From: Rhodococcoides corynebacterioides NBRC 14404
GTDB taxonomy: Bacteria > Actinomycetota > Actinomycetes > Mycobacteriales > Mycobacteriaceae
Length of the DNA: 64,000 nt
Direction of reading: 5' to 3'
Assembly: GCF_001894765.1 (NCBI RefSeq)
Contig: NZ_BCWV01000008.1
Location: 62,001 to 126,000 of the forward strand
A program made the translations under genes and the position numbers. Positions 34,469-43,923 of the stretch are shown here, one piece after another. The notes below the pieces were generated by a model, which worked only from the letters and a program-made list of their open reading frames with translations, did not search any database and was not told the DNA's origin. Positions within the stretch are counted from its first letter, which is position 1. Each line of letters begins with the position of its first letter.

Positions 34469-37400
34469 GGCACCTCCAGGGTCTCGACGGCCAGCAGCGG
34501 GGCCCACAACCGGCGGGCCAGCACCCCGAACCGCGTGCTGTCGTCGGACCAGGCACGCTCGTCGTCACGCGGGGTGTCGGCGGTGATGTCCGCGAAGGTC
34601 ACCGCCGGTCCGTGGACCAGGCGCACGGCGGCGTCCGACCCGTCCCCGAAGCCACGGAACTCGCGGTCGGCCAGAGACAACGCCGCGTCCTCGCGCACCC
34701 CCTTGGTCACGCGGTCGGCGTACAGGCACCCCGCCTTGGTGGTCAACGGCAGGGGCTCGCGCAGACCCCGGTCACGGAGGTCGACCAGGCTCCGGAGCAC
34801 GTCCGCGGCGGTGTCGGGCGGTCGCAGAACCTGGCGGATCGCTCGGTTCTCGGTGCGGCCGGTCGTGACCGCGGTCCACCCGGGCGACGGATCGTGGGCG
34901 GTGAGGACCACCAGATACAGCCACGCCTCGAGGCGGTGCGGCGCGCTCAGGACGGAGTAGCGGGCGCGCGCGACGGTGGTGCCGTGGATACCGGGCACGC
35001 TGCCCGTCAGACGTCGCCCGTCGCCGAGATCGACCACGACGTCCACGGTGTCGGGCGCTCCCACGTGGACCGGAGCCGCGGCGCGGAACAGTTCCCCCAC
35101 CACGTACTCGACGGCCTCGAGCTCACGGGATCCCTGGTGGTGCGGCGGGAGCGACCCTCGTCGCCATTCCGCGGCGCGGATGCGGGCGGCGTCGACGCCC
35201 GCCAGCATCTGCGCGAGCATGCGGTCCCCCAGCGCCCACCTGGCGAGCGGTGGCAGTCGGACAGACAACGCGTCCTCGATCTCATCTTCCGTGACGTCCG
35301 CCCGCACCTGGAGCCGCTGCCGAAGGAAGGCTCCGATCGGATTGCGGACGAATGCGAGGAGGTCGGTGAGCTCGACGTCCTCCGTCGGAGCCGGCTCCAA
35401 CGCTCCGCTCAGGAACGGTTCGGCGGGTGCGGACGGTCGCTGCAGGGCCCGCGCACCGTCGAGCGCGGCGGGATCGAAACCGTGCGGTGCCGCTGCCGCG
35501 AACGACGCGGGGTCGAACGGCTGCAGGGGGTGACGGATCACCGGCGACCGCCCGGCCGTCGCCGTGACCGCGTCGACGACATCGGCGAGCGGAATGGCGG
35601 GCGGCTCGACGACCCCCGTGGTCGGGTTCGCGCCCGTGTGGAACAGCAGCAGGCGATCGGTGGCCGCCATGACCGCGTCCAGCAACAACTGTCGGTCCTC
35701 GCTGCGCACGTCCCGCTCGCCGACGAGCGGGTCGCGCGCGAGCAGATCGTCTCCGTCGACGTGGCCCGCGCGGGGAAAGACGTCGTCGTCGAGTCCGAGG
35801 AGCACCACCACGCGGTGGGGTACGGACCGCATCGGAACCATGGTGCAGACGGTCAACTCACCGGTGCGGAAGTTCGATCGTGTCGGTCGCCCGGCGAGCC
35901 GATCACCGAGCAGCGCCCGCACGTCCGCGGACCGGAGCGGAACCGCCCCCGCGCCCTCGAACGCCGCGGCCACCTCGCGGCGAGCGTCCGCCCGAACCCA
36001 CTCGTCGACGGGACGGACGTCGGCCACCAGGTCCGTGGTGAGCAGCAGGTGATCACGCCACTCCTCGGCGGGCCGCGCGCCGCGCAGACCGTGCAGCACC
36101 TTCGACACCCGGTCGACCAACTCGGCGAACCGGCCGACCAACTCGATGTCCCCGCCGTCGACGTCGTCGACCGGCAGCGCGAGGCCGAGCCACTCGCCGG
36201 TCGACTCGTCGGCAGCGGCCCCCAGCAGCAGTCGGTCGAGCGCGGCCGTGAAGGTGTTCTGCTCGAAGTCCCGCAACCCGAACGCCGACCGTTGCACGGT
36301 GTCGATACCCCAGCGAGCGCCGGACTCCCGGACCCAGTCCCGGAGTCGCTCGAGGTCGTCGTCGGTGAAACCGAATCGCGTCCGCACGGCGGACAGCGCC
36401 GCGACGTCGAGCATCTGACCGGCCGTCACCCGCGCGGTTCCCAGCTCGATCATGGTGGCGACGACCTCGAGCACCGGGTTGGTCCGACGGAGGCCCCGAT
36501 CGGCCAACCGGACACGCAGCGTGTGCGCAGGGTGCGTCGAGGCCCGCCCCGCGGCCGGAGCCCCCGCGGCCGCCACCGCCGCACCGCCGAACGCCGCACG
36601 GACGAGCGGCGCGAACGACTCGACGTCGGGACACATGATGAGCACGTCCCGAGGCTCGAGCGTCGGATCGTCCTGGAACGCACGGAGCAGCACGTCCCGG
36701 AGAACGTCGACCTGGCGGGCCGGGCCGTGGCAGGCGTGCACCTCGACGCTGCCGTCCGCGGGAAGCGCGCCGTCGGTCCCCTCGCGAGTCGGCGCGCGGT
36801 CGGCGACGAGGTCACGCTGCAGCCGACGCAGCACGGTGTCGGCTGCCGCATCGGGTTCGGCGGCCAGGTAGTGGTCACGGTCGGCGAGGGGCGCCACGAG
36901 CGGACGCAGTTCCCGCACGTCGCGGGCGAGGCCGACGAGCAACGGGTGGCCGCCGACCGCCGCGGGCGGTACCTCACGACGGCGGGACCCGGGGGCGATC
37001 GACGACGCCGCGTCCCACTGCGCCGGCGACGGATGCGGGAGCCAGAGGTGGACCGCGCGATGCGCTGCGAGCGCGTGCAACAGCTCGCGCTGGGTGGTGG
37101 TCAGGCGGGTCGGGCCGAACACCGACAGACGCTCGGGCAGCGCCACGAGGCCGGGATCGACCCGCAGGTGCTTGCACACCGCCTGCAGTCGTTCCGCGGG
37201 GTGGGCGCCGAGCTCCGACCGCACCCGACGGAAGATCTCGGCCTGCCACTGCAGGTCGTCGGGCAGCGCCCCGCCCGCGCCGTCGGTGTCCTCGCCCGCG
37301 GCCCAGTCGCGGAGCATGCCGGGACGTTGTGCCGCATAGCTACGCAGGAGCCCGGCGACGTGGTCGGCGACCGACCACCGACGCCCACGTCGATGATCCT

Positions 37401-37788
37401 CGGGGTCGGCCGTCGCGCCGATGCTCGCGGCGAGAACCGCGCACCAGGGTTCGTCGGTGCACTCGTCGACCACGCGCAGAATCGACCAGGTCGACCGTCC
37501 GGCGGCCCACGGGTCGTCGGCGGGGTCGAGTCCGCCGACGGTGGACACGACGTCGTCGACCAGCCGGCCGGGCGAGGGGAACTCGATCCCGGCGGCGATG
37601 CCGTCGGCCGACTGCTCGGAGCCGACCCCGAGGACGCCGGACAGGCGCTGATGCAACCACCGCTCGACCCCCTTCGCCGGCACGGCGACGATCTCGGTGG
37701 TGAACGGATCCGCGAGCGGGGTGCGCAGGACCTGCGCCAGCGCGTCGGCCAGAGTGTCGGCCCGCTCGGCGCGATGGATCTCCAGCAC
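34465..37788 (-). CDS. recC: Exodeoxyribonuclease V gamma subunit RecC
   Basis: A 1107-aa RecC subunit, an inactivated helicase-nuclease that scaffolds RecBCD and reads Chi-like sequences. The N-terminus has the characteristic IHRAERADTLADALA and the segment VAVPAKGVERWLHQRLS (about residues 36-52). Later come LSVFGPTRLTTTQRELLHALA, PRDVLIMCPDVESF, RVVVLLGLDDDVFPR and an inactive nuclease-like C-terminus. The start is GTG 37788. It is the first gene of the recC-recB-recD operon, transcribed away from aspA. Confidence 0.93.
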   Translation of the reverse strand: MLEIHRAERADTLADALAQVLRTPLADPFTTEIVAVPAKGVERWLHQRLSGVLGVGSEQSADGIAAGIEFPSPGRLVDDVVSTVGGLDPADDPWAAGRSTWSILRVVDECTDEPWCAVLAASIGATADPEDHRRGRRWSVADHVAGLLRSYAAQRPGMLRDWAAGEDTDGAGGALPDDLQWQAEIFRRVRSELGAHPAERLQAVCKHLRVDPGLVALPERLSVFGPTRLTTTQRELLHALAAHRAVHLWLPHPSPAQWDAASSIAPGSRRREVPPAAVGGHPLLVGLARDVRELRPLVAPLADRDHYLAAEPDAAADTVLRRLQRDLVADRAPTREGTDGALPADGSVEVHACHGPARQVDVLRDVLLRAFQDDPTLEPRDVLIMCPDVESFAPLVRAAFGGAAVAAAGAPAAGRASTHPAHTLRVRLADRGLRRTNPVLEVVATMIELGTARVTAGQMLDVAALSAVRTRFGFTDDDLERLRDWVRESGARWGIDTVQRSAFGLRDFEQNTFTAALDRLLLGAAADESTGEWLGLALPVDDVDGGDIELVGRFAELVDRVSKVLHGLRGARPAEEWRDHLLLTTDLVADVRPVDEWVRADARREVAAAFEGAGAVPLRSADVRALLGDRLAGRPTRSNFRTGELTVCTMVPMRSVPHRVVVLLGLDDDVFPRAGHVDGDDLLARDPLVGERDVRSEDRQLLLDAVMAATDRLLLFHTGANPTTGVVEPPAIPLADVVDAVTATAGRSPVIRHPLQPFDPASFAAAAPHGFDPAALDGARALQRPSAPAEPFLSGALEPAPTEDVELTDLLAFVRNPIGAFLRQRLQVRADVTEDEIEDALSVRLPPLARWALGDRMLAQMLAGVDAARIRAAEWRRGSLPPHHQGSRELEAVEYVVGELFRAAAPVHVGAPDTVDVVVDLGDGRRLTGSVPGIHGTTVARARYSVLSAPHRLEAWLYLVVLTAHDPSPGWTAVTTGRTENRAIRQVLRPPDTAADVLRSLVDLRDRGLREPLPLTTKAGCLYADRVTKGVREDAALSLADREFRGFGDGSDAAVRLVHGPAVTFADITADTPRDDERAWSDDSTRFGVLARRLWAPLLAVETLEVP

Positions 37789-37952
37789 TCGTCACTCCCG
37801 TCCGACACCGCGTACGGCCCGCACCGGGACCCGCACCGTACGACTCGTCCGAGCCGCTTCCCCGCGACCGTAACCCGACCCTCCGACACGCGGGGCGGTC
37901 CCGGACCGACGCGCACCGACCGGGACTGCGACCGCGAAGCGAGAATCGACCG

Positions 37953-37981
37953 TTGACACCGCGTGTGGGATGCGCCACACT
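37953..37981 (+). promoter_or_regulatory. Candidate aspA promoter
   Basis: A consensus -35 ttgaca (37953-37958) is followed after exactly 17 bp by cacact (37976-37981), a weak -10. This would start transcription near 37988, inside the palindrome described next and about 45 bases before the aspA start codon. Confidence 0.45.
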
Positions 37982-37985
37982 CAAC

Positions 37986-37996
37986 CTGTCAGACAG
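37986..37996. promoter_or_regulatory. GntR/FadR-type operator candidate
   Basis: ctgtcagacag is a perfect dyad with 5-bp arms around one base and fits the TGTnnnACA pattern bound by FadR-subfamily GntR regulators. It overlaps the predicted transcription start of aspA, as a repressor site would. A second half-site ctgac follows at 37998-38002. No GntR gene is in the window. Confidence 0.4.
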
Positions 37997-38033
37997 CCTG
38001 ACATCACAACATCACCGAGCCGAGGAGACCGAC

Positions 38034-39431
38034 GTGGCCGCCACCCGCATCGAGCACGACCTGTTGGGAGACCGCGAGGTGCCCGCCGACGTGCTCTGGG
38101 GCATCCACACCCTGCGCGCCACCGAGAACTTCCCCATCACCGGTCGGCCCATCTCGAGCAATCCCGCTCTGATCCGCGCTCTCGCCGCCGTCAAGTACGC
38201 CGCCGCCGCGGCGAACCGCGACCTCGGCCTGCTCGACCCCGAGCGTGCGGACGCGATCCTCACCGCCTGCCGCGAGATCCTCGACGGGCAGTGGCACGAC
38301 CAGTTCGTCGTCGACGTCATCCAGGGCGGCGCCGGCACCTCGACCAACATGAACGCGAACGAGGTCATCGCCAACCGCGCCCTCGTGCTGCTCGGCCACC
38401 GCCCCGGCGAGTACCGCCACCTGCACCCCAACGAGCACGTCAACCTGGGCCAGTCGACCAACGACGTCTACCCCACCGCGTGCAACATCGCGACCATCAT
38501 GGCCGTCGGGGTGCTGTCCGAGTCGATGCATCACCTGCAGAAGACCTTCCGCGCCAAGGCCGAGGAATTCCGCACCGTCGTCAAGATGGGCCGGACGCAG
38601 CTGCAGGACGCGGTACCGATGACGCTCGGCCAGGAGTTCGGGACCTTCGCGGTGATGATCGAGGAGGACCGCGCGCGGCTCGAGGAAGCGTCGATGCTGG
38701 TCCACGAGATCAACCTCGGCGCGACGGCCATCGGGACCGGCCTGAACGCCGCGCCGGGCTACCGCGACGCCGCCGTGCGGCACCTCCGCGAGATCACCGG
38801 CCTTCCCCTCGTCAGCGCGACCGACCTGGTCGAGGCCACGCAGGACGTCGGCCAGTTCGTCCATCTCTCGGGCGTGCTCAAGCGCTGCGCGGTCAAGCTG
38901 TCCAAGGTCTGCAACGACCTGCGCCTGCTGTCCTCCGGCCCGCGTGCCGGCTTCGGCGAGATCGACCTTCCCGCCGTGCAGGCCGGATCGTCGATCATGC
39001 CCGGCAAGGTCAACCCGGTGATCCCGGAGGTGCTCAACCAGGTCGCGTTCCAGGTCATCGGGCAGGACGTCACCGTCACCATGGCCGCCGAGGCCGGCCA
39101 GCTCCAGCTGAACGCCTTCGAGCCCATCATCATGGAATCGCTCACCTCCGGCATGACGCACCTCGGCGCCGCCTGCCGAACCCTCGCCGACCGGTGCGTC
39201 GTGGGCATCACCGCCCACGCGGCGCACCTGCGGTCCGACGTCGAACACTCCATCGGTCTGGTCACCGCGCTCAACCCGCACATCGGTTACCAGGCGGCCA
39301 CCGAGATCGCCAAGGAAGCGCTCGACACCGACCGCGGCGTCGCGGAGCTCGTGCTCGAACGGGGCCTGCTCACCGCAGACCGCCTCGAGCTGCTGCTCCG
39401 CCCGGAACACCTGGCCAACCTGCAGAGCTGA
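38034..39431 (+). CDS. aspA: Aspartate ammonia-lyase
   Basis: A 465-aa member of the fumarase/aspartase superfamily converting L-aspartate to fumarate and ammonia. Conserved blocks are [19 protein letters not shown] (about residues 97-115), [12 protein letters not shown] (about 138-149), [17 protein letters not shown] and the superfamily signature [15 protein letters not shown] with the catalytic Ser (about 318-332). The start is GTG 38034 behind gaggag. Downstream are the broken permease and asparaginase genes and an intact dicarboxylate/amino-acid symporter, so the region was once a full asparagine/aspartate catabolic cluster. Superfamily signatures alone do not separate aspartase from fumarase; context favours aspartase. 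Confidence 0.93.
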   Translation: MAATRIEHDLLGDREVPADVLWGIHTLRATENFPITGRPISSNPALIRALAAVKYAAAAANRDLGLLDPERADAILTACREILDGQWHDQFVVDVIQGGAGTSTNMNANEVIANRALVLLGHRPGEYRHLHPNEHVNLGQSTNDVYPTACNIATIMAVGVLSESMHHLQKTFRAKAEEFRTVVKMGRTQLQDAVPMTLGQEFGTFAVMIEEDRARLEEASMLVHEINLGATAIGTGLNAAPGYRDAAVRHLREITGLPLVSATDLVEATQDVGQFVHLSGVLKRCAVKLSKVCNDLRLLSSGPRAGFGEIDLPAVQAGSSIMPGKVNPVIPEVLNQVAFQVIGQDVTVTMAAEAGQLQLNAFEPIIMESLTSGMTHLGAACRTLADRCVVGITAHAAHLRSDVEHSIGLVTALNPHIGYQAATEIAKEALDTDRGVAELVLERGLLTADRLELLLRPEHLANLQS

Positions 39432-39501
39432 CCGACCCGCTCGGTCACCCCCGAACCCTCCCCCTCCACCCGAGCTCTCCCGCACCCACCGAGGACGCAG
39501 C

Positions 39502-40374
39502 ATGACCACTCCCACCACCGACCACCGGGGCGCCGACGCGGCGCTCCACGAGGTCGAGAACCAGGGCTACCACAAGGGCCTGAAGACCCGTCAGGTCCAG
39601 ATGATCGCGATCGGCGGCGCCATCGGCACCGGTCTGTTCATGGGCGCCGGCGGCCGTCTGGCCGGGGCCGGACCGGCCCTGGTGTTCGCCTACGCCATCT
39701 GCGGCTTCTTCGCGTTCCTCATCCTGCGAGCCCTCGGCGAGTTGGTCCTGCACCGCCCCACGTCGGGGTCCTTCGTCTCCTACGCGCGCGAATTCTTCGG
39801 GGAGAAGGCGGCGTTCGTCACCGGCTGGCTCTACTGGCTCAACTGGTCGATGACCGCGGTGGTCGACGTGACCGCGGTGGCGCTCTACATGCAGTTCTTC
39901 GGCAAGTACTCGGCGCCGATCGCCGCCGTCCCGCAATGGGTCTGGGCACTGATCGCCCTGGTGGTCGTGCTCTCGCTGAACCTGGTGTCCGTCAAGGTCT
40001 TCGGTGAGTTGGAGTTCTGGTTCGCTCTGATCAAGGTGCTGGCGCTGGTCGCGTTCCTCTGCGTCGGCCTCTACCTGCTGGTGACCGGCAACCCGAACCA
40101 GGAACAGGGACTGTCGACCTCGTGCACGACGACCCACGCCCGGTCGTCTTCACCGGCGCGCAGCGCACCGCCGACCATCCCGACGGGGACGGACCGCACA
40201 ACGCCGAACTCGCCGTCGCCGTCGCCGCCGACCCGGACCGCCGCGGGCAGGGCGTGCTGGTCGCCTTCGGTCCGCGGGTACTGCGTGCACGGGGCGTCCG
40301 CAAGGCGCACACCACCGAACTCGACGCCTACACCGGCGTGCCCGCCGCACCGGCGGAGTCCCGAATCACGCTGA
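39502..40374 (+). pseudogene. Amino acid permease (AnsP/GabP type), truncated by deletion
   Basis: The first about 200 codons encode the N-terminal part of an APC-superfamily (AAT family) amino acid permease: [46 protein letters not shown] and the [13 protein letters not shown] segment, through TM6 ending LYLLVTG. Near base 40105-40115 homology stops abruptly and the frame runs about 86 residues into out-of-frame asparaginase sequence, a Ser/Thr/Pro-rich tail that is not permease. About half of a normal 470-aa permease is missing, so transport should be lost. Upstream of the junction it looks intact, so the lesion appears recent. Confidence 0.85.
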
Positions 40375-40823
40375 GGCGCAGCCCGATCGCGGGAACTCGC
40401 GTGGACATCGTCGCTCTGTACCCCGGTGTCGACGGCGCGATGATCGACGCGGCCCGACACCACGGCGCAGCGGGAATCGTGCTCGAGGCCATGGGTGCCG
40501 GCAATGCGAACGCCGACGTCGTCGCCGCGGTCCGACGTGCCGTCGACGCCGGCATCGTGGTCGCTCTGTCGACGCGCGTTCCCTCCGGTGGCGTCGTCAC
40601 CACCTACGGCGGCGGTGGCGGCGGTGCCGATCTGGTCGCCGCGGGTGCGCTGTCCGCCGGCGAGGCGAGCCCTGCCCAATCACGAATCCTGCTGTGCGCG
40701 TTGATCGCCGAGTCGGCACAGGACGTCGCCGCGCGGTTCGCCGCCGTGGTCGCGACGGCGTCCGATCGAGGGCCGGATCCGGCGTCGGCCCCCTCGCGGA
40801 CCTCGGTCCGAATCCAGGCGTAG
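40113..40823 (+). pseudogene. L-asparaginase (type I), N-terminus deleted
   Basis: This is the C-terminal about 235 codons of a bacterial L-asparaginase. Homology begins exactly at [18 protein letters not shown], which in intact enzymes lies near residue 95. It continues through [44 protein letters not shown] and VALSTRVPSGGVV. Both catalytic Thr regions (the N-terminal TGGTI block and the HGTDT block) are missing, so the product cannot be active. GTG 40122 could start a peptide but has no ribosome binding site. The coding frame is +1 relative to the permease fragment to which it is joined. Confidence 0.87.
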
Positions 40824-40884
40824 CATCGCTCCGTGCCCATTCTGCTGACCTCGCGTCGACACGTCGACCTGCGCAGACAGGCCA

Positions 40885-40955
40885 GTGCCATCTGTCGGTG
40901 ACCCCGCTCCGCGTCACCGACGGTGCCATCTGTCGGTGACCCCGCTCCGCGTCAC
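40885..40955. repeat. Tandem repeat, 38-bp period, two copies
   Basis: Two exact 33-bp copies (40885-40917 and 40923-40955) are separated by the 5-bp spacer cgacg. Each contains the core ggtgaccccgctc, also present in the array at 595-660 on the other strand. The array ends 33 bp before the symporter start, so it may affect its leader. The longer ORF start at 40923 lies in the repeat and is rejected. Confidence 0.9.
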
Positions 40956-40988
40956 ACCGTCACCCCGCACTCACACGAAGGCACACCT

Positions 40989-42359
40989 ATGTCCGCGCCC
41001 AGCGCTGCCCCCACCCGTCGGCTGCCCCAGTGGGCCACCTCCTTCGGCCCCCAGATCGTCGCCGGCCTGATCCTCGGCGTCGTTCTCGGGCTCGTCGCTC
41101 GCTCCATGCCCGACGCCGCCGACGGCAACCCCAACTGGCTCGTCGAAACCCTGTCCACCATCGGCTCGAGCTACGTCAAGCTCCTCACCGTCGCCGTGGT
41201 GCCGCTCGTCTTCACCGCCATCGTCAGTTCCATCGCCAACCTGCGTGCCGTCACCAACGCCGCTCGTCTGGCCGGCCAGACGTTGCTGTGGTTCGCGATC
41301 ACGGCGTTCGTCGCCGTGATCGTCGGCATCGTCATCGGCCTCGTCGCGCAGCCGGGGTCCCGCACCGGCGTCGACGCGGCACTGGAAAAGGCCCCCGCCA
41401 CCTCCGGCTCCTGGTGGTCGTTCCTCACCGGCCTGGTCCCCAACAACTTCCTCGCGCTCGGCGCCAGGACCACGCAGACCGAGGGCGCCCTGTCGACCAG
41501 CCTGAACTTCAACATCCTGCAGTTGCTCGTCGTCGCCGCGGCCATCGGCATCGCCGCGCTGAAGGTCGGCAAGGCTGCCGAGCCGTTCCTCACGTTCAAC
41601 GCCTCGCTGCTCGCGATCGTGCAGAAGGTGCTGTGGTGGATCATCCGCCTGGCTCCCATCGGCACCGCCGCGCTCATCGGCAACGCCGTCGCCACCTACG
41701 GCTGGGACGCGATCGGGTCGCTGGGCGTCTTCACCGTGTCGATCTACGTCGGCCTCGCCATCGTGTTCTTCGTGATCTACCCGATCATCGTGCGCGCGCA
41801 CGGCCTGTCGGTCCGCAGCTTCTACTCGGGCGTCTGGCCGGCGACGCAGCTCGGGTTCGTCTCGCGATCCTCGATCGGAACCCTGCCGCTCACCCAGCGC
41901 GTCACCGAGCGCAACCTCGGCGTGCCGCGGGAGTACGCATCGTTCGCGGTGCCGCTGGGCGCCACCACCAAGATGGACGGCTGCGCCGCGATCTACCCGG
42001 CCATCGCCGCGATCTTCGTCGCGCAGTTCTACGGCATCGACCTGACGCTGACCGACTACCTGCTCATCGTCGTCGTCTCCGTCGTGGGATCCGCCGCGAC
42101 CGCCGGCACCACCGGCGCCACGGTCATGCTCACGCTGACGCTGTCCACCCTCGGCCTCCCGCTGGCCGGTGTCGGCCTGCTCCTCGCCGTCGAGCCGATC
42201 GTCGACATGGGCCGCACCGCGGTCAACGTGACCGGCCAGGCACTCGTGCCCACCATCGTCGCCAAGCGCGAAGGCATTCTCGACCGGGAGCGGTACGACG
42301 CGCCGCGTGACGGCGATCCGTTCAGCGACGACGCCGAGGACGTCGCGCTGGCGCGCTAG
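40989..42359 (+). CDS. Dicarboxylate/amino acid:cation symporter (DAACS family)
   Basis: A 456-aa inner-membrane carrier of the GltP/DctA (excitatory amino acid transporter-like) family, importing glutamate, aspartate or C4-dicarboxylates with sodium or protons. The first hairpin carries SRSSIGTLPLTQ (about residues 291-302). The TM7 motif appears as TTKMDGCA where many members have NMDGT, and the second hairpin is SAATAGTTGA. ATG 40989 removes the repeat-encoded leader and gives a normal N-terminus. It lies after aspA and the broken asparagine genes, fitting uptake of aspartate or fumarate-type acids. Confidence 0.9.
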   Translation: MSAPSAAPTRRLPQWATSFGPQIVAGLILGVVLGLVARSMPDAADGNPNWLVETLSTIGSSYVKLLTVAVVPLVFTAIVSSIANLRAVTNAARLAGQTLLWFAITAFVAVIVGIVIGLVAQPGSRTGVDAALEKAPATSGSWWSFLTGLVPNNFLALGARTTQTEGALSTSLNFNILQLLVVAAAIGIAALKVGKAAEPFLTFNASLLAIVQKVLWWIIRLAPIGTAALIGNAVATYGWDAIGSLGVFTVSIYVGLAIVFFVIYPIIVRAHGLSVRSFYSGVWPATQLGFVSRSSIGTLPLTQRVTERNLGVPREYASFAVPLGATTKMDGCAAIYPAIAAIFVAQFYGIDLTLTDYLLIVVVSVVGSAATAGTTGATVMLTLTLSTLGLPLAGVGLLLAVEPIVDMGRTAVNVTGQALVPTIVAKREGILDRERYDAPRDGDPFSDDAEDVALAR

Positions 42360-42380
42360 ACCCGACGACGTGCGGGCGCG

Positions 42381-42806
42381 TCAGAGGAACTGCGCCCGCA
42401 CGAAGCCGGCGATCAACACCCCGAGGCCGACGATCTCCACCCCGGCCAGCGCGACCATGAACGCGTGCGTTCCCCGCACGGGGTTCACGAACTGGTTGTC
42501 GGTGTCGCGTCGGGCGCCGTGGACGACGTAGCTGACGATGGCTGCGACGAAGAAGAACACCACGGCGCCCGACGCCACCAGGTTGACCACCGTCGACCAC
42601 GCCCCGAAGTGCACCAACGCGGCGAGCACCATCGTGGCGAAGGAGTAGAGCAACGCCGCCCGGTGGGCGATGTCGACGTACGGGTGCGCGTGCCCGGTCG
42701 GGGACGTGGCCATCCCGCGGAACTTCCACACGCCGAGCACCAACGCCCACAGCAGGATCACGCCGGAGACGAGCACCAGCACGGCCGTGTCCACGGGAAG
42801 GGTCAT
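42381..42806 (-). CDS. Hypothetical membrane protein, 141 aa
   Basis: A four-span membrane protein of unknown family. Spans lie near residues 6-24, 48-66, 74-94 and 112-134, with a conserved-looking cytoplasmic loop GHAHPYVDIAHRAALL and VHGARRDTDNQFVNP between spans 3 and 4. I use ATG 42806 because it begins right before the first span; upstream in-frame codons do not look coding. It is divergent from the alarmone-synthetase-like gene. Confidence 0.7.
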   Translation of the reverse strand: MTLPVDTAVLVLVSGVILLWALVLGVWKFRGMATSPTGHAHPYVDIAHRAALLYSFATMVLAALVHFGAWSTVVNLVASGAVVFFFVAAIVSYVVHGARRDTDNQFVNPVRGTHAFMVALAGVEIVGLGVLIAGFVRAQFL

Positions 42807-42900
42807 GCCGCCCAGTTCACCAGATGCCCGGTCCGGGCGCGTCCGACCGGTGCGGTCGGGCGATACGGCACAATCGGCGACCATGCAGAAGGAGCCGACC

Positions 42901-43902
42901 ATGATCGATCCCGTCGGTGCCTACCGCGATCGCTACGACCACTTCGTGCGGGCGACGGTCGCCCTGGCCACCGCGGTGGAGACGATCGTCACCGACGCGG
43001 GCCTCGACGTCGACGCGGTGGAGGCGCGGACCAAGTCCGTGGAGTCCGCGGCGGGCAAGTTCGCGCGCCTGCGGCCCGACGGCTCGCTGGAGTTCACCGA
43101 TCCGCTGACGGAGGTCACGGATCTCGTCGGGGTTCGGGTCATCACGTATCTCACCTCGGACATCGAACGGGTGGCGACGGCACTGGCGGACGGGTTCGCC
43201 TTGCTCAAGACGATCGACAAGTCGTCGCTGGCGCAGGAGACCGGTGTGTTCGGCTATGCCGGCAAGCATCTGATTCTCACGGCGGACGGGGACCACGTGC
43301 CCTCGGGCTGCGCGGACTTCGTCGGGCTCGGGTTCGAGGTCCAGATTCGCACGGTGCTCCAGCACGCCTGGGCCGAGATCGAGCACGACATCCGGTTCAA
43401 GAACTCGCGAACGCAGGGCTCCCCGGTGATCGACCGCGCGTTCACCCTGGCGGCCGGCCTCATCGAGTTGGCGGACCAGCAGTTCGAACTGGCGGACCGT
43501 CACCACAAGGAGAAGATCGCCGAGCTGCGTGCCGCCGACGCCGCACGGGGCATGGACCTGGAGCTGACGGCCGAGAAGCTGCGCAGCATCGTCACCGACC
43601 TGCTTCCCGAGTACGCCTCCAGCCGCCCCACCCACTACGAGTGGCTGCTCACCCTCGTCACCGCGAACGGCATCACCACGGGCGCGGAACTCGAGGACGC
43701 CCTCGATCCGTCGCGCGTGCCGTTCGTGGTGGCCGCCATGGACTACCAGCATCGACCCGGCCACGTTCGCCTGGTGGACGATCTGCTGCTCGACCGATTC
43801 GGGGAGGCGCACATCGTCCGGACGGCGACGCTCACCACCGAACGCGACCGCCTCGGCAAGCTGCGATACCGGCTCACGAAACTCCAGGCGCACCAGGAGT
43901 GA
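42901..43902 (+). CDS. RelA/SpoT-domain protein, small alarmone synthetase-like
   Basis: A 333-aa protein with a RelA/SpoT nucleotidyltransferase domain (about residues 20-200), predicted to transfer pyrophosphate from ATP to GDP/GTP. Synthetase features are EARTKSVESAAGKFAR, the strand VTDLVGVRVITYL (about 76-88) and EVQIRTVLQHAWAEIEHD (about 142-159). The HD hydrolase, TGS and ACT domains of long Rel proteins are absent. A C-terminal helical extension (about 215-333) is longer than in minimal synthetases. ATG 42901 is chosen for aaggag 7 bases upstream, rather than ATG 42883. The trigger for its activity is unknown. Confidence 0.87.
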   Translation: MIDPVGAYRDRYDHFVRATVALATAVETIVTDAGLDVDAVEARTKSVESAAGKFARLRPDGSLEFTDPLTEVTDLVGVRVITYLTSDIERVATALADGFALLKTIDKSSLAQETGVFGYAGKHLILTADGDHVPSGCADFVGLGFEVQIRTVLQHAWAEIEHDIRFKNSRTQGSPVIDRAFTLAAGLIELADQQFELADRHHKEKIAELRAADAARGMDLELTAEKLRSIVTDLLPEYASSRPTHYEWLLTLVTANGITTGAELEDALDPSRVPFVVAAMDYQHRPGHVRLVDDLLLDRFGEAHIVRTATLTTERDRLGKLRYRLTKLQAHQE

Positions 43903-43923
43903 GTTTCTGGTAGAAGGGCCTGC

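Noticed and set aside
31202..34960. 1252-aa plus-strand open frame opposite recB
   Set aside because: It is antisense to recB, low-complexity and without motifs; recB itself has complete helicase and nuclease signatures.
34612..37956. 1114-aa plus-strand open frame opposite recC
   Set aside because: It is a shadow of recC with no domain features.
39502..40823. Insertion sequence or transposon as cause of the broken permease/asparaginase
   Set aside because: No transposase, terminal inverted repeats or target duplication are seen at the junction; a simple deletion explains it.
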